Source: Heterocephalus glaber
Taxonomy: Eukaryota > Chordata > Mammalia > Rodentia > Bathyergidae
Assembly (NCBI RefSeq): GCF_000247695.1
Contig: NW_004624795.1
Coordinates: forward strand, 12,257,840-12,321,839
Direction: 5' to 3'
Length of the DNA: 64,000 nucleotides
Shown in pieces: positions 1 to 11,147 of this stretch. Each line of letters starts with the position of its first letter. Positions within the stretch are counted from its first letter, which is position 1. The notes beneath the pieces were generated by a model, which saw only the letters and a program-made list of their open reading frames with translations, did no database searches and was not told the origin of the DNA. The translations under genes were made by a program, and so were the position numbers.

Positions 1-277
1 CCCAGGGCCTGGTGTGTCCCAGGCTCCCAGGGGAAGGTGGCAGGTTGGTGGGATACACAGAAGGCTGTGTTCCTGTCAGGAGACCCCTGAACTGGCAACT
101 ATTGATTGCTCTGTATCTGTAAATAGTCTTTAAAGGGAATGAGCACCAACAAAAGTAGCCAACTTGAGGCCAATCAAGTGGGCTAGGTGGAAGATGAGGC
201 TCTTAACTGGGGAGCCCATTGCTCTGACTTTCCGGATCAGCTTGGCCAGGCCCAGGGTCTATTTTCCTTTTTAACTC

Positions 278-285
278 TATAAAGG
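278..285 (+). promoter_or_regulatory. TATA-like box TATAAAGG
   Basis: TATAAAGG is followed by a GC-rich stretch, the usual surroundings of a TATA promoter, and would place initiation near 305-312. There is no CpG island, no downstream exon I can defend, and TATA-like words are common by chance, so this is only a candidate. Confidence 0.15.
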
Positions 286-562
286 GGCCCGCTGGGCTGA
301 GCTGTGTCCAAGTCTTGGTTTCTTTTCATCCCCGTGGAATTTTCCCCCTTCTTTACTGAGAGTCATCCAAGTTGGCCGTGCGGGGCCTCCCCCCCACCGA
401 GGTTGTCTGGGTGACGCCTGGCTGAGGAGTTTCCAAGGTGGCCCTGGTTTCAGCTGTCCTTGAGGCTCGTGCCTGTGTCTGTCCCCACCCCCTCTGGCGT
501 TGGCAATGCAGCTGCTGGCCCAGAACCCGCTCCAACTGATGTGTCTCTCACCCCAAACAAAA

Positions 563-568
563 AATAAA
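563..568 (+). terminator. Candidate polyadenylation signal AATAAA
   Basis: AATAAA is followed 25-60 bases later by a GT-rich and T-rich tract (about 595-630), the canonical order of a mammalian poly(A) site on the plus strand. I cannot see the transcript it would end: the upstream 550 bases show no coding frame, so it would be a 3' UTR of a gene lying mostly left of the window, or chance. Confidence 0.25.
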
Positions 569-1464
569 CCTGTGTGCTCTATGTATGTATTTTAGAGGTG
601 TGTATGTGTGGTTTTTTGTTTTTTTTCCTCTTGATGAATTCGTGCCCTACAGCTGTGCAGTTATAACCTACTTTGAAATCTGGAAAATATATTCATTTTA
701 AGTGACTGGGGTAAGTAGGAAGAGATGGAGAGGTAGGGTTTGACATATAAAACTTCATTTAAAAAACATTTCACGAAATATTGTAAGAGACAGCTATTTA
801 CAAGAAGAAAAAGTTTCTAAGGTGATGGGATTTGTTTTTCCTGGTATAGGTTTTTGTTTGAGTTGTCATGGAGATGAGAAGATTGGCACTTAAGGATGTC
901 ATCTCTTTGCCACTGGTGGTGGGGGCCTTGTTGCTCTCTCCCCTGCCACTTGACCCCAATCCAGTCAGTGCTAGTGGGGAAACACATTCAGGCCGGTCAA
1001 AGTTCTACCCTGTGTCCCTCTGCTAGGATAAACACTGTGTTTTTTGCCTTATAATAGTTTCCTGAGGCTAGCAGTGATCGGTTTTCAGATTTACTCTTCT
1101 CTCTTCAGCCCCTCCCCTTTCTGGAAGCTTCCTAAGAGGAAGGAGGAGAAGCTTTCTGTGTATAGATTGGCTTCAGTTTTTCAGAAGTTTGTTTTCCACC
1201 TTTGGAAAAAGATGTCTGCGTCCCTCTGCTCAGACTTGCTTTTGCAGATAAGGATTTATCAGCATAGTTGTCAGACCCTGGGGAAGAGGGTGCTCAGGGG
1301 ATGAGAGGTGCAGGATTTTCAAGGTGAGATAGTGCCATCCCCTCTGGGGGGGTCAGGGTCTCAAGGGTGGGGGCGGGGGCTCAAGGTCACCCACGTTTTT
1401 CCGCCTCCTGGGAAGAGAGCCTTTCTTTCGGTTTTCTTTTGCCATCATCTCTTTAACCCTTTAG

Positions 1465-1539
1465 AGCAAATAGATGAGCAACCTGGTGAAGATGGAGCCA
1501 GCCCACCAGATGGAGAAGTTTGCAGTGCCCACAGACAAG
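1465..1539 (+). CDS. Candidate short coding exon (unrecognised)
   Basis: A long pyrimidine-rich tract (about 1419-1462) ends in TTTAG, a strong acceptor. The 75 bases after it hold an in-frame stop, then ATG at 1474, and 22 open codons to AAG/GTGCTC at 1539/1540, a permissive but weak donor. The translation starts MSNLVKMEPAHQ and has three in-frame Met codons. This would suit a 5' UTR-plus-start exon of a gene running to the right. I do not recognise the peptide, no partner exon is seen within 62 kb, and the same bases are open in another frame, so it may be a cryptic exon or chance. Confidence 0.25.
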
Positions 1540-3780
1540 GTGCTCTTTGGGAGGCTGGTTTGCGTTTGTTAACGTTTTTTCCCATCAAACCACGTGATCT
1601 GTGTTTCTCCCTGGACTCGGTATTGGAGGGAAAGGTGGTGGTGGCGAGGAGGTGCTCTTTTCAGGGAGGCTGAAGGAAAGCATGCGAAGGTTTGTGTCAT
1701 TAGCAGCCTTTGAGTAAAGTTCATGGAAGACCTGGCACCCACAGTTGTGTGTGGGAAGCCCCTGTGTTCCTAGTAGCTGTTTTGAGTTCTGCGGTCTAGA
1801 ACTGGAGGTTAAAAGGCAGTTACAGGAACATCTCCCCGAAGACATAGTCCTGTGAGTTTCCTTGTCACTGGAGCCTGGCTTCCCAACAAGCATTGTTGTA
1901 CTTTTAGAAATGTTTTGGTTTTTTTCTTCTCATCACCCGTCCGTTAGAAGGCTCCTAAACCCTTTCTCTCATGCAGTTCTGATTTCCTGAGCAGGTGTGT
2001 TGGGGTGCAGGAAGGCGAAGGGTTATATTGAAAAAGAAAAATACTGAGGGAGACCCTTTGTCACGTGAATCGATACTTTCCATCTAACCTGGTTTGTTTT
2101 GTATCCCTGGCTTTCTGATGAGGGCAAGGGAAGGGTCATGCTGTTCAGATTAGAGGGGCTGGCACTCTTCCCTCCTGTTCCCCCTCCCCTCCCCCATTCC
2201 TTCTTCTGTTTCTGGGATCCTAGAGAATGATTACATGTGGGAGCTGTAGTTTCACTTGTTTTTTGGCACCAAGGAAACAACTTACAAAGAGATTTTTAAA
2301 AAATATTCAGACCGAGGACACGTTTTTAAAGGGTTTTTGGGTAGTGCAAACTCCAAAGGTGGTTTGTGGTGATTTTTTTTTTTTTTTTTTCTTCTTGTAA
2401 GCTTTAGTCTCTCCTGGAAGCTGTGTGTCCTTGCGTTTTTGTTGAGGGTCTCTAATAAGAACTGCTGGTCTAAATCAGTGTCTGGGAGAATAATAGATTC
2501 ACTAATTGCTCATAATCGAGGCCTGGCTTCCCCCTCCTGCTGAGATCCCTTTTGTTTTCTGCCCTTCTGGTAGGAATTGGACAGATTGCTGGAGTGTTTA
2601 AGAGGTAACCAATAAAAGTTCGGCCTGCCACTGTTGCTAATTGTGCTCCTCTGAGGTGACCACGTCATTGGTATCCGGCTTCCGTGAAGAAGGGGCTGCC
2701 AAGCCAATGACCTTTCCCTCCTAAAACTGAAGGGCCCAAGGTCGCTGGCGTGATGGAGAGTGTATTTTCCAGTCCTCTGTGGGCCTCAGCTTAGTTTGTT
2801 TCTTTCCTGAGGCAGAATGACCTCCTAGCAAACCTGCTCCCCTCCTTGATTTTTTAAAGTGACCAAACAGAATGGGGAAAGGTATGTTCTTGTAGGGAAG
2901 CAGGCGACGTGGGTTGGCCCTGGCATTGCTCAGTAAAACGTCCGTGTTGGGTTAGGCTTGTTACAAAGTACGGTCCTGCAGGACAAAGAACAGCCCAGAC
3001 CCTGGACAACACAGGCTGACCCATGGCAGAGACTTTTTAAATGCCATTTCTCTCGGCTATTAAAAGTATCTCCTTTCGCTCCATATGCATGGCCTCTATA
3101 GTACTCTGCAAATTAAGTCATCTCACAAAGCTCTTTTTCTTTTCCTTCCTTCGTTTTTTGCTAATCCTTCATTCTAAGACCCTATCGGAGGGGCTCCCGA
3201 GGAGCCCAGATGCCTACTCGCCTGCTCGCCTGCTCGCCTTCCTGTTGGCTGTGGGACGTGATAAGATGGACTGTAGAGCATTGCATGCAATGTCTGGCAT
3301 CCAGCAGGAGCTTAGTCAGCGCTGACTGTCCAGCCTGCCTGCACCCAGGCGCATGTTGTTGGGACAGGGTGGGAGATTGTACAGTTACCAGGGCTTGAGC
3401 CAGGCTGTGATTTGCTGATTGGGACTAGGAGGTCACAGTGTGCTGTTTGAGGCTGCCAACCCCCCGAAGGTTGGTTGTGCACTCTTATCTGCAGAACCCC
3501 ATGTGCTCAAACTCTGGTGAATTCAAGGCTGGCTGCACAGGGTCCCAGCGTCCCCTGGGTTACTCTTTTTCTCAGGCTCTGAGAGCTGTGCACAGCAGGG
3601 ACAGAGTGCTGTTGGTAGTGAGCAGTGCAGACCCTTAGCTCCCAGCTGGTTGTGGATCTGTGTCCAGACCGTGGATCGCGTTGGTGTGGATTCTGATTCT
3701 CGCTTGATTTAGTAGGGGAGGCGGTGAGAGTAGGAACACAGGCCACAGGAGGAATGTTGGATTACTTTCAGGGCTCCAGG
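1540..3780. other. Non-coding stretch with a poly(T) tract
   Basis: Unique-looking sequence with a run of 18 T at 2373-2390 not attached to a recognisable SINE body. The part at about 2540-2660 is AT/GC-balanced and looks less decayed than its surroundings, but nothing in it names a function. Confidence 0.45.
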
Positions 3781-4005
3781 TCAGGGTTTCTTAGCCTGGC
3801 CGTTGTTGACATTGGGGCCAGATGAGCACGTATGTGTGGGGTGGAAGGATGTAGGACATACTTCGGGGTGCATACCGTAGGATGCTTAGCGACACCCCTG
3901 GCCTCTTCCCACCAGAGGCCAGTAGCAGTCTCTCCCTGAGTGTGACAGCTGGAGAGTCTCCTGGTGGGGGTGGGGGGGGTGTCACCCCTGGGAATCTTCA
4001 GCTTA
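3781..4005 (+). mobile_element. Ancient hAT-type non-autonomous DNA transposon
   Basis: The order 'gtttcttagcctggc … ttgttgacattggggccag … gtaggatgcttagc … cctggcctcttccca' follows a common mammalian MER-class hAT MITE consensus of about 200 bp. It is heavily mutated. I am sure of the repeat class by its wording but not of the Repbase family number. Confidence 0.5.
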
Positions 4006-4439
4006 TCCTAAAAGTGGCTTGTGTTCAAAAAAGAGATAGGTGTGTGTGTTCTGAGGTCCTGTTCCACAGGAACCGGAACCCAGACACTGAAGTATGCGTG
4101 GAATTCAGCAGCAGAAAGGTGCTGGGAAAAACTATCTGGCCAGACCTCCTCCCAGCCCTGGTGACTGGCCGATGCTCTCTGACAGTCCTCTCTTCTGGTT
4201 AAGTGAAAGGGCAAGGAGGGAGCAGCATCGCCTTGGAGCCTTTCAGTCTGGGCACTTCCTGGAGCAGGGGCACTTTGCACTCAGGGACACTGGGCAGTCC
4301 CGGTTGGGCCTGCAGGGGTTGGTTACAAGCTCACACGTTTGATTTGCCCTCTCATCCTCGGCTCACACAGATTCGTCACTCAGAGGAACTGGCTTTTCTG
4401 CATGCCTTGAATAGACTTTTATTTGAAATGAATTCATTT

Positions 4440-4454
4440 AAAAAAAAAAAAAAA
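4440..4454 (+). repeat. Poly(A) run
   Basis: Fifteen A residues in an otherwise mixed sequence. No SINE body precedes it, so it is a plain homopolymer or the tail of a decayed retroposon. Confidence 0.8.
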
Positions 4455-5109
4455 GTTTTGCTTGCCAGGACTCTGCTGTCTTCTTTTCTCTTGTCCTCCC
4501 ACCCATCGGCTGTCAGATGAGCCTTGAAGGAGCTGTCTGCTGGGCTTGGGTGGCCAGGGATTTTCCTAGGCCCTGCTTAAAGGTAAATTACCCAATGAAA
4601 GTTGAATGCTGCTGCTGTGCTTGTAAAAAAGTCAGTTGTGTGCGATGAAATCCATCACGGCTCCCTGGCTTACAGGAGGAGGGCTGTGAAGTACCCAGTG
4701 ATGTCAGTTTCATTCCCAGTGATTCGGCTCCCCGGCCACAGGAACACAACCCGTGGCCCAGGGGACCCTGCACACTCTTGTTGCCTAGCTTTTGGTAAGC
4801 AAGGGAGCAAGGAGCTTGCAAAGGGGTCGATGGGTGGGAAGCTCAGAGACAGGGCCACTGTACCAGTGAGTTGGCACGCGACAGCTTCAGAGACTGAACT
4901 TGGGGGAACCAGATGGTTACAAGGATGGGCTAGGATGGGGTCATGATGTCCCAGTGCTTTTGTCTTCTTTTTAGTCAGAATAAAAGACTTGTTCTCCTGC
5001 TGGTGAGGGTGGGAGTGGGGAGTGTAGTCTTGCAGAGGCAGGATGGCCTGATAATTTGAGAGCACAGATACAGGGACTGCACTGCCCAGCTGCTCATGAA
5101 GCTGGGATA
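4455..5109. other. Non-coding stretch
   Basis: No domain, exon or named repeat recognised. Opposed frames of 114-131 codons at 4602-5065 overlap on both strands and have no similarity I recognise, so I do not call them genes. Confidence 0.45.
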
Positions 5110-5260
5110 CTGGGCCAATGGCTTAATGTCTCTCTACCTCTATTTTCTGTCTGTAAAATGGGGATAAGAGAAATAGTACCTGCTTTGGGTGATTGTGAGG
5201 AGTTGATGGAAGCTGAGGGCCAAGCCTACAGTCTGGCAGGGATGAGGAAGTCCCTCTTAG
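5110..5260 (+). mobile_element. MIR SINE, 3' two thirds
   Basis: The diagnostic 'CTGTAAAATGGGGATAA' core is followed by a 'GTACCTGC … GATTGTGAGGAG' section, as in MIR read on its sense strand. Old and diverged, without flanking duplications. Confidence 0.7.
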
Positions 5261-5311
5261 TTATGTTATCATTGGTGGTATTATTCTCTAAGGGCTGGCT
5301 TTGCTTCTGAG

Positions 5312-5405
5312 TTTTTTTTTTTTTTTTTTTTGGTACTGGGGATCGAACTTGGCACCTTGCCCTTTCGAGGCAGGCGGCAGAACCACTGAGCTAAATCCTG
5401 GCCCC
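5312..5405 (-). mobile_element. ID-type SINE, minus strand
   Basis: Read on the minus strand it gives GGGGCCAGGATTTAGCTCAG, the TGGTTCTGCCGCCTGCC segment, a TTCGATCCCCAGTACC end, and an A-tail (20 T at 5312-5331 on the plus strand). Flanked by a perfect 9-bp target duplication GCTTCTGAG (5303-5311 and 5406-5414), so the copy is complete and fairly young. The internal A-box-like TAGCTCAGTGG and B-box-like GTTCGATCC are tRNA-derived Pol III promoter parts. Confidence 0.93.
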
Positions 5406-5414
5406 GCTTCTGAG

Positions 5415-5590
5415 GTTTTATGACAGGGGTTCTTAGACTTCACCTTGCAGAAAACTCACAGAACCCTGTCCCTGGGCTTTTTGAAATCAGTCTCCCCCTG
5501 GTGGGCCTGGGAATCAGTTTAATGTCTCAAGTGGCATTGGGCCTGGGGTCTGCAGATGACTTGGGGACTCCTTAACGACAGCATTTTCCA
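5415..5590 (+). mobile_element. MER5-like hAT-Charlie fragment
   Basis: The wording 'gggttcttagactt … gaaatcagtctccccctggtgggcctgggaatcagtttaa' follows the MER5 family on the plus strand. Diverged. It begins right after the ID target duplication, so the ID landed at or next to its left end. Confidence 0.5.
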
Positions 5591-6119
5591 CATCCTCTAA
5601 GAATGAGGGTCCCAGTGTCCTCACAAGGAGAGATGTCCTTCTCCACCTCAGGTAACTTGGGAGACCACTCTGCCTGTTTCTGGACTTGGATTGCTCAGTG
5701 CCATCCCTGGGTCAGATCCTGACTGCATCCTAGCAGTAGGACTGGGGGAGAATTGTCTCCCCTGGCCTGCCTAGCGCCCTGATGCCTGGCTAAGCCAGTG
5801 TCCCACACCCAGTTCTCACTTTTGGGGCAAGAGGTGGGAGGGGGGCTGTTCTGCAGGTTGTGGCGTTTCAGCGGGTAACTGGTATGTGTGTGCATGCATT
5901 CAGAAGAAAACATCAAAATGTTTGGGGAGTGTTTTAGGAAAATGGCAAGGAGCAGATTGCCAAGAGTTGCTTATATGTTTCTTTTTCTTTTTGCTGTGTA
6001 CATGTGTGATCAGCATCCTGGAGCATTCTGAAATACAGCTTTGGCTTTTCTCACCCCAACTGTTCTTTCTTACAGCGGAGCGGCTACAATTCAGCACCAA
6101 TAATACTGAGCAATAAATA
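5591..6119. other. Non-coding stretch
   Basis: No gene or named repeat recognised. It includes a G-rich 'ggtgggaggggggctg' segment near 5832 and leads into the AT-rich block beginning at about 6120. Confidence 0.45.
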
Positions 6120-6310
6120 ACCCAGGGAAGATGAATAGCCTTGTGTGGTGGTAAATTAAAGTTGATTTATTGTGCATAATATATACAGGTGCTCCTAATG
6201 TAATTAAGCAGTGAGGCTTTTAATGCTGCAGAATCTGAAAGAAGACCCAAGAAAATTGGGTCTTAATAAGGCTTATTGAAATAACAGCTAAACATGCTGC
6301 TTAGTACTAT
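6120..6310. promoter_or_regulatory. Candidate conserved non-coding element
   Basis: An AT-rich, low-CpG, repeat-free block with several homeodomain-type words (TAATTAAG at 6201-6208, CTAATG, TTTAATGC) and a perfect inverted repeat AAGACCCAA-GAAAA-TTGGGTCTT at 6242-6264. It is stop-rich in all frames. The texture is that of vertebrate enhancer-type conserved elements. Conservation itself cannot be seen from one sequence. Confidence 0.35.
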
Positions 6311-9044
6311 TAGGGGATGCTGAAAGATGGATGTGGTCGCTGCGTTTCTCATGTGTGGAAAGACACACCTGACCCATTGTCGGCTGGGCCCACACTTGAA
6401 TTGTGTTCCCTACAGTGAGATGGTATTGTATTGAGTTGTCTGTATACTCTGGCCTTGTCCCTCTTGTGACCAGCTGTCAAGTGGCTGCCCATGGAACAGG
6501 CGTCTCCCAAGTGCCAGGTCCGAGAGCCACGGGGGTCTGGAGCTCAGGCTTCCGGTCTCGCTGGGGCCCCACTCTTAAGGATTCTTTCATGGAGTAGACC
6601 CATTCTTTCCTGGTAGACCATCAGACCGTGGACTGTCTGAGCATCTGGAGATGGAGACAGGGATGAAAGGAAACAGAAAAACAGTCCCCATCCCCGAGGC
6701 AGCTAGCAGACAAGGCCAGGGTGTAAGCGGACGATTCCAGAAACCAGTGGCAAAATGTCATTGAGGGAGAGACAGAGAAAGGAGGAGGGGACAGAGTCAC
6801 AGAGAAAGTGCATCTCGGGGAACGACTGAGAGTCCAGGGCACTGGAGGCTGAGATAGCCTTTGAGGAGCAGAGCAGGACAGAGCAAGGGGACATCAGTTT
6901 GGGGGAAGGGGTTGGAGGAAGCAAGACAGTGGACGGGCGGTTTGGGGCCAGAACAGAAAATGTTCTGCATTTCAAGATTGAGATATGGGGGTTTTGCCTG
7001 GAGAGCATGGAATTATGGAGACAGGTGAGCAAGGGCAGGATTTAATTTATGCTTGAGAAAGAACATTCTTTGCACCATTTAGGTCTTGGATTGAGGGAGA
7101 ATGGCCTCTGGACAGGAGCAGGGACTCAATGAGTGTGGAAGGCAGCGGGTGAAAGTTAACATCTCGTGTGTCTCAGACCTGGTGACTCCAGGAGGGTGGG
7201 CAGGGCACCTGGAGAGATAGTGCCCAGCCAGGACTGGTATAAGAACCCCCTCTGGGGTGCCTGTTAGAAATGGAGGTGGGGGTGGTGGAATCCCTCACCT
7301 TGGGATCTCCTGTTGCTGGAGTGCTCAGGGGGCCATGTCTGTAACCAGGTTCCCGGGGGATACTGAAGCCATGGACCTCTGTCATGTGGAGAGGTGACTC
7401 CAGGGTTCCCTGGGAGCAAGTGGGTTATTCCACAAAGGAACAGGAGAAGTGGAGGAGGTGGTTTGGGGCTGACATGGGTGGAAGAGTCCCTGCAGCCTTC
7501 CCATGGGCTGCTTTTGGGACTTAAGACTTCAGGAGCTGGAGGAAGTACACTGTACAGCAACCCACCAAGAAATGGACCTGTCCACTCATGTTTGTGCCCC
7601 ACCTTTAGAAAACCCAGTAGAGAAAACCCTGGCATGTGGAGCCAGACAGGTCAAAGAGAAAGAATTCTTCCCAGCAACAGAGTCTCCAGAGTAAGATACT
7701 TTTCAGTCTGGAGCTGATCTTTCGAAAGAAAAAATAAGATACCATTTTCTTGTAGAGAACATTTGAAGAACTCATTGTTTATGCACATTAAGGTTAAAAA
7801 CGTGAGTCTGCTTGGTTCACAGCATTGAGTGCTTGTGGTTTTCAGGCCAAGTCCAGAGCCTGACGCCACAGAAAGACCTTCAGGTCCCTACTGATGGAAG
7901 AGACTGCGCACTGCATGTCCTGCTTTGTGCCTAGATACACACAAGTGTGTGCAGCTCATGGGAGCAGAGAAGCTCCAGGCCCATGGGGCTGGTGACCCTG
8001 AGAGCCAGCACACTTGGCTGTACCTTGCCATAACTTCATGATTTCCAGAATTAGAAAAGGCTCCAGTGTCTGATGAGAATTTTTTTCCCGGATATATAGC
8101 ACATTCTTGGTATGTAACAACCCCCGCCCCTTTTTAGGAATAATGTTTGATGTTGAAAATAGATCGACAATGCATGTTTACTTTTCCTGAGCTGATTCAG
8201 GAAATCTGCAAAAGTTCCTGGGTCTCCTTCAAACATGTTTGTGTATCCCTTAGTCTCTCTCCCCCCACAGGAGTGGGATTTGGGGGCGAAGGGTCGGCGG
8301 CTACACTGCAGATAATCTTAAGGAAAGCTTCTCGAGGTGGACTTGTTAATTTTTGACATATAGGATGAATCCTAGGTAGGGGAGTATCCAGCTTGGACAG
8401 GCAGCAAATTGAATATTCTTTTGACCTTTTTATTCCAGCGAGTGGGAAGAGACCCACCCGGTGCCTCCTCCCTCATCAATCTTGCCTGGTTGTTTGCCCG
8501 GTGCAGCCCTGAAGTGGGCATGGTTGAGCGTCTGGCGTTGATTTGAAGTGCTGGCAGGTGTAGGGGTGGGCACCTCTCCAGGCCGTGGCAGAGGAGCTGG
8601 CGGCAATGTGGCCCTGTTGGGGGTAGGTGTGGGAGAGCTAGAGGAGTTGAGTTTGCCCTCGGGCACCTCTTTGCCTGCTACTGACCATTCTGAGTGTGCC
8701 ACACACAGATCAGCTCCAGGGCTGGTTGCTTGTGGGGAAGGTGACAAAGTGAGGCCAGTTGTCCAGAAGCTGATGGGTGACACCCCAGGCCACAGCCAGC
8801 TGCCGGACCTGTGTGGCTCTGCCCTCCCTCCATGCCTCACACACACCCTTCAAGACGAGTCATCTGGTCTTTGAACCGTCCTGCCACGGCCACAAGTCAG
8901 TTGATCCCTTCTTTGTGCTCCCAGAGGACTTGGCAACTCGGCTAACAAGGAGGCATTTGTTAGTTCCTTTCTTCATTCATTATTCATGCAGCCAGTGGTA
9001 ATTAGCATTTAGTAATGTGGTTTCTGGGGGTAGTTGAGTTGTGC
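6311..9044. other. Non-coding stretch
   Basis: No exon or domain recognised. Part of 6640-7120 has the purine-rich texture of an old L2 read backwards, but I cannot align it with confidence. Frames of up to 138 codons at 8430-8846 lie opposite one of 108 codons at 8548-8874 and are GC-rich proline-type translations without a family. Confidence 0.45.
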
Positions 9045-9190
9045 TCATTCATTGAACAAACATTTGTTGATCCCCTGTTCTGGGCTGGGTGCAGGGCATG
9101 GTGCTGGGTTTACTGAGATGGGAACAAGACCTCATTTGCCTTTGAAAGTGCAGTCTGTGTGGAAGGGGTGGTGATCAACAGGGCTGAGCT
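9045..9190 (-). mobile_element. L2 LINE 3' end, minus strand
   Basis: 'tcattcattgaacaaacatt', then 'ggtgctgggtttactgagatgggaacaagacc', is the reverse of the L2 3' terminus. Ancient and truncated. Confidence 0.65.
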
Positions 9191-10039
9191 GAAAGCAACA
9201 GGTAAGAGGAGGTGCAGAAGGTGTGTAGGACAGTGGTGGTGGTGGGGTCATGGATTCGACTTGGGCCCTAGAGAGTGTGTCAGAAAGAGTTGGGAGTCGG
9301 GGAGGGTGACATGCTCATCCCCCAGGGGACACAGGGCTCTGGTTCTGGGGTTTTGCTTCCAAGATGGATGGCCACATGTCTTCCTGTCCCCTGTCCCCCT
9401 TCCCTCTCAGAGCCTCTGTCACTCAGGACAAGGAATGCAACTTCTGCCAGCATCTGGTGTCCCTGCCACCCTGCTTGCTTAAGGAGATGGCTCACACTTG
9501 GCAAGGAAGGGAGAGAGAAGGGTGCTGGTGAGCTGTCAGGTTAAGAAAGAGTAAATGCAAAGCCTAGGGCCTATCAGAGATGACTCGCGTCACAGCCACT
9601 GAGCATTTGAACAAATAGCTCACTTTCGGGCGCTCCGACAAAGTTGCTGGGCTTTTGGGAGATTATTGTTTTCCTCTTTCTTTAACGAGTGGTGTAGGTT
9701 GCGAGGGGTCACTCTGAGAGGCAGGCAGAGGCGGTAGGTGTGCTGTTGCTGCCTCTTCTGGTCTTTAACCTCCATCTTTCTTTGTTCTAGCCGGTGTTTT
9801 ATTACTGATAGGAATCGCTGAGGGGCTTGGAAGGAGAGAGGAAAAGGTTTCTGTGTAAACAGCTGTCTTGCTGATTCAATCTACAAAGTGGATTTTATAG
9901 CCAAAGTATTTGTTCTTGCTTTAAAATGCCAAAACAACACCATCATTTCCTTGTCTAGGAGAAGGGTCTTTGAGAAGACTTGGGGGGGCGGGGTTCTCCT
10001 CCCATTGCAAACCTATGTGGGGGGGGGGAGAGGAGGAAG
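9191..10039. other. Non-coding stretch with a CpG-bearing AP-1/CRE-like site
   Basis: No gene recognised. At 9581-9592 the sequence TGACTCGCGTCA joins an AP-1 half-site to a CRE/ATF-like half around a CpG pair. The neighbouring bases to about 9635 keep several further CpGs, unlike the rest of the window. Confidence 0.4.
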
Positions 10040-10480
10040 GGATTTAACGGAACTTTCTTTGAACTAGTCATTTCTAAAATAATCTCATGCTCAGTGGAGA
10101 AAAATCTGCTTTACAAAGTTAGTTACCAGTTCCTCTTGTTTGCTCTAGAGTGTGTTCTGGTTAAAAAATCAAAATCTGCTCTGGTCATCACAGCTGACTA
10201 CCTGCTTAATGTTTGCATGCAGATATTTCATTTTCTTTTTTATGCAAGATTTCATCATTGCGTGATCGGATATAGTCGGTTGCCCTGAGATTATTAATAA
10301 ATCGAGGTGGTTAATGGTGTATGACTCAGAACATATATTTAAAAACAAGTTGGAATAGAAATAGGTCTATTACAAAATTAATTTTTTGTTAGGCTTCTCT
10401 CTTGAGTCTTTTTGTTTGAAGCCAGCTTGCTTTGTAGTGTTCCTATACGCCCCAGTTGCAATTAACATAAATTACGTCTA
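10040..10480. promoter_or_regulatory. Candidate conserved AT-rich non-coding block
   Basis: Repeat-free, AT-rich and stop-dense, with repeated TAAT/ATTA words (for example GAGATTATTAATAAATCG near 10287) and TGCATGC-type octamer-like words near 10215. It looks like a developmental enhancer element rather than neutral DNA, but this is texture only. Confidence 0.25.
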
Positions 10481-10984
10481 AATACCAGTTCGTTGCTTTG
10501 CAGAGGCCAGAGTTGTGGCTGCTTATGGAGGGTTAAGAGGTTTGGTTATTGTCTGGGTTTTTAATCTCTCTGTAGATCAAACTCTGTCCCCTGGGAAGCA
10601 GCAGATCCTGTCAAAGATTGTCTTCTTTAATGGTGAGGAGAAGGATTAAGTCTTTGCCCTGAGTTCCAGGATATTTTCTTGGCAAGGAAGAATAAATAAT
10701 CATAAAATACTTGCATATTGAATAGCAAGTTTTGTTCAGTGGTATCCTGGATGTTCTCCTGTTAGCCTCAGATTATCTCAGAATGGCATTATTTAAACAA
10801 ATGTATGCTTGGGGTATTTGTTTTGGCTGGGTTGAACTTGTTTGGTTTATGTGCATTCAAAATGACCCACCTGTAAGAGGCCACATTGTCCTGTTAGCAG
10901 GAAAGGGAGGCCCATGGGTCCCTGGCGTGTCTCCCCCAGCCTTCACACCCTCCTGAAAACTGGTGGTAGCCAGATGATCTCTCC
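10481..10984. other. Non-coding stretch
   Basis: No gene or named repeat. It ends at the left target duplication of the B1 at 10985. Confidence 0.45.
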
Positions 10985-11137
10985 CTGTCTCTGTCTCTTT
11001 TGAGACAGTGTCTCGCCATGTAGTTTAGGCTGGTCTTGAACACATTGTGTGGCCCATGCTGGCCTCAAACTTGCATCGATCCTCCTGCTTCAGCCTCCTG
11101 AGTCCTGGGATTTCAGGCATGAACCACCACGCCTGGC
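10985..11137 (-). mobile_element. B1-type SINE, minus strand
   Basis: On the minus strand this reads AGCCAGGCGTGGTGGTTCAT … CAGGAGGCTGAAGCAGGAGG … GAGACACTGTCTC, the 7SL-derived B1 layout, with a pyrimidine tail on the plus strand. A perfect 10-bp target duplication TGATCTCTCC flanks it (10975-10984 and 11138-11147). The complete copy with intact duplications points to a rodent-era insertion. Confidence 0.92.
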
Positions 11138-11147
11138 TGATCTCTCC

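Larger units (their letters stand above)
1..1464. other. Non-coding stretch, no gene recognised
   Basis: No frame here carries a recognisable domain. Frames between 350 and 1300 are short and stop-bounded. It holds a TATAAAGG sequence at 278-285 and an AATAAA at 563-568, described separately. No young SINE is present. The last 60 bases are a pyrimidine-rich tract that leads into the candidate exon at 1465. Confidence 0.5.
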
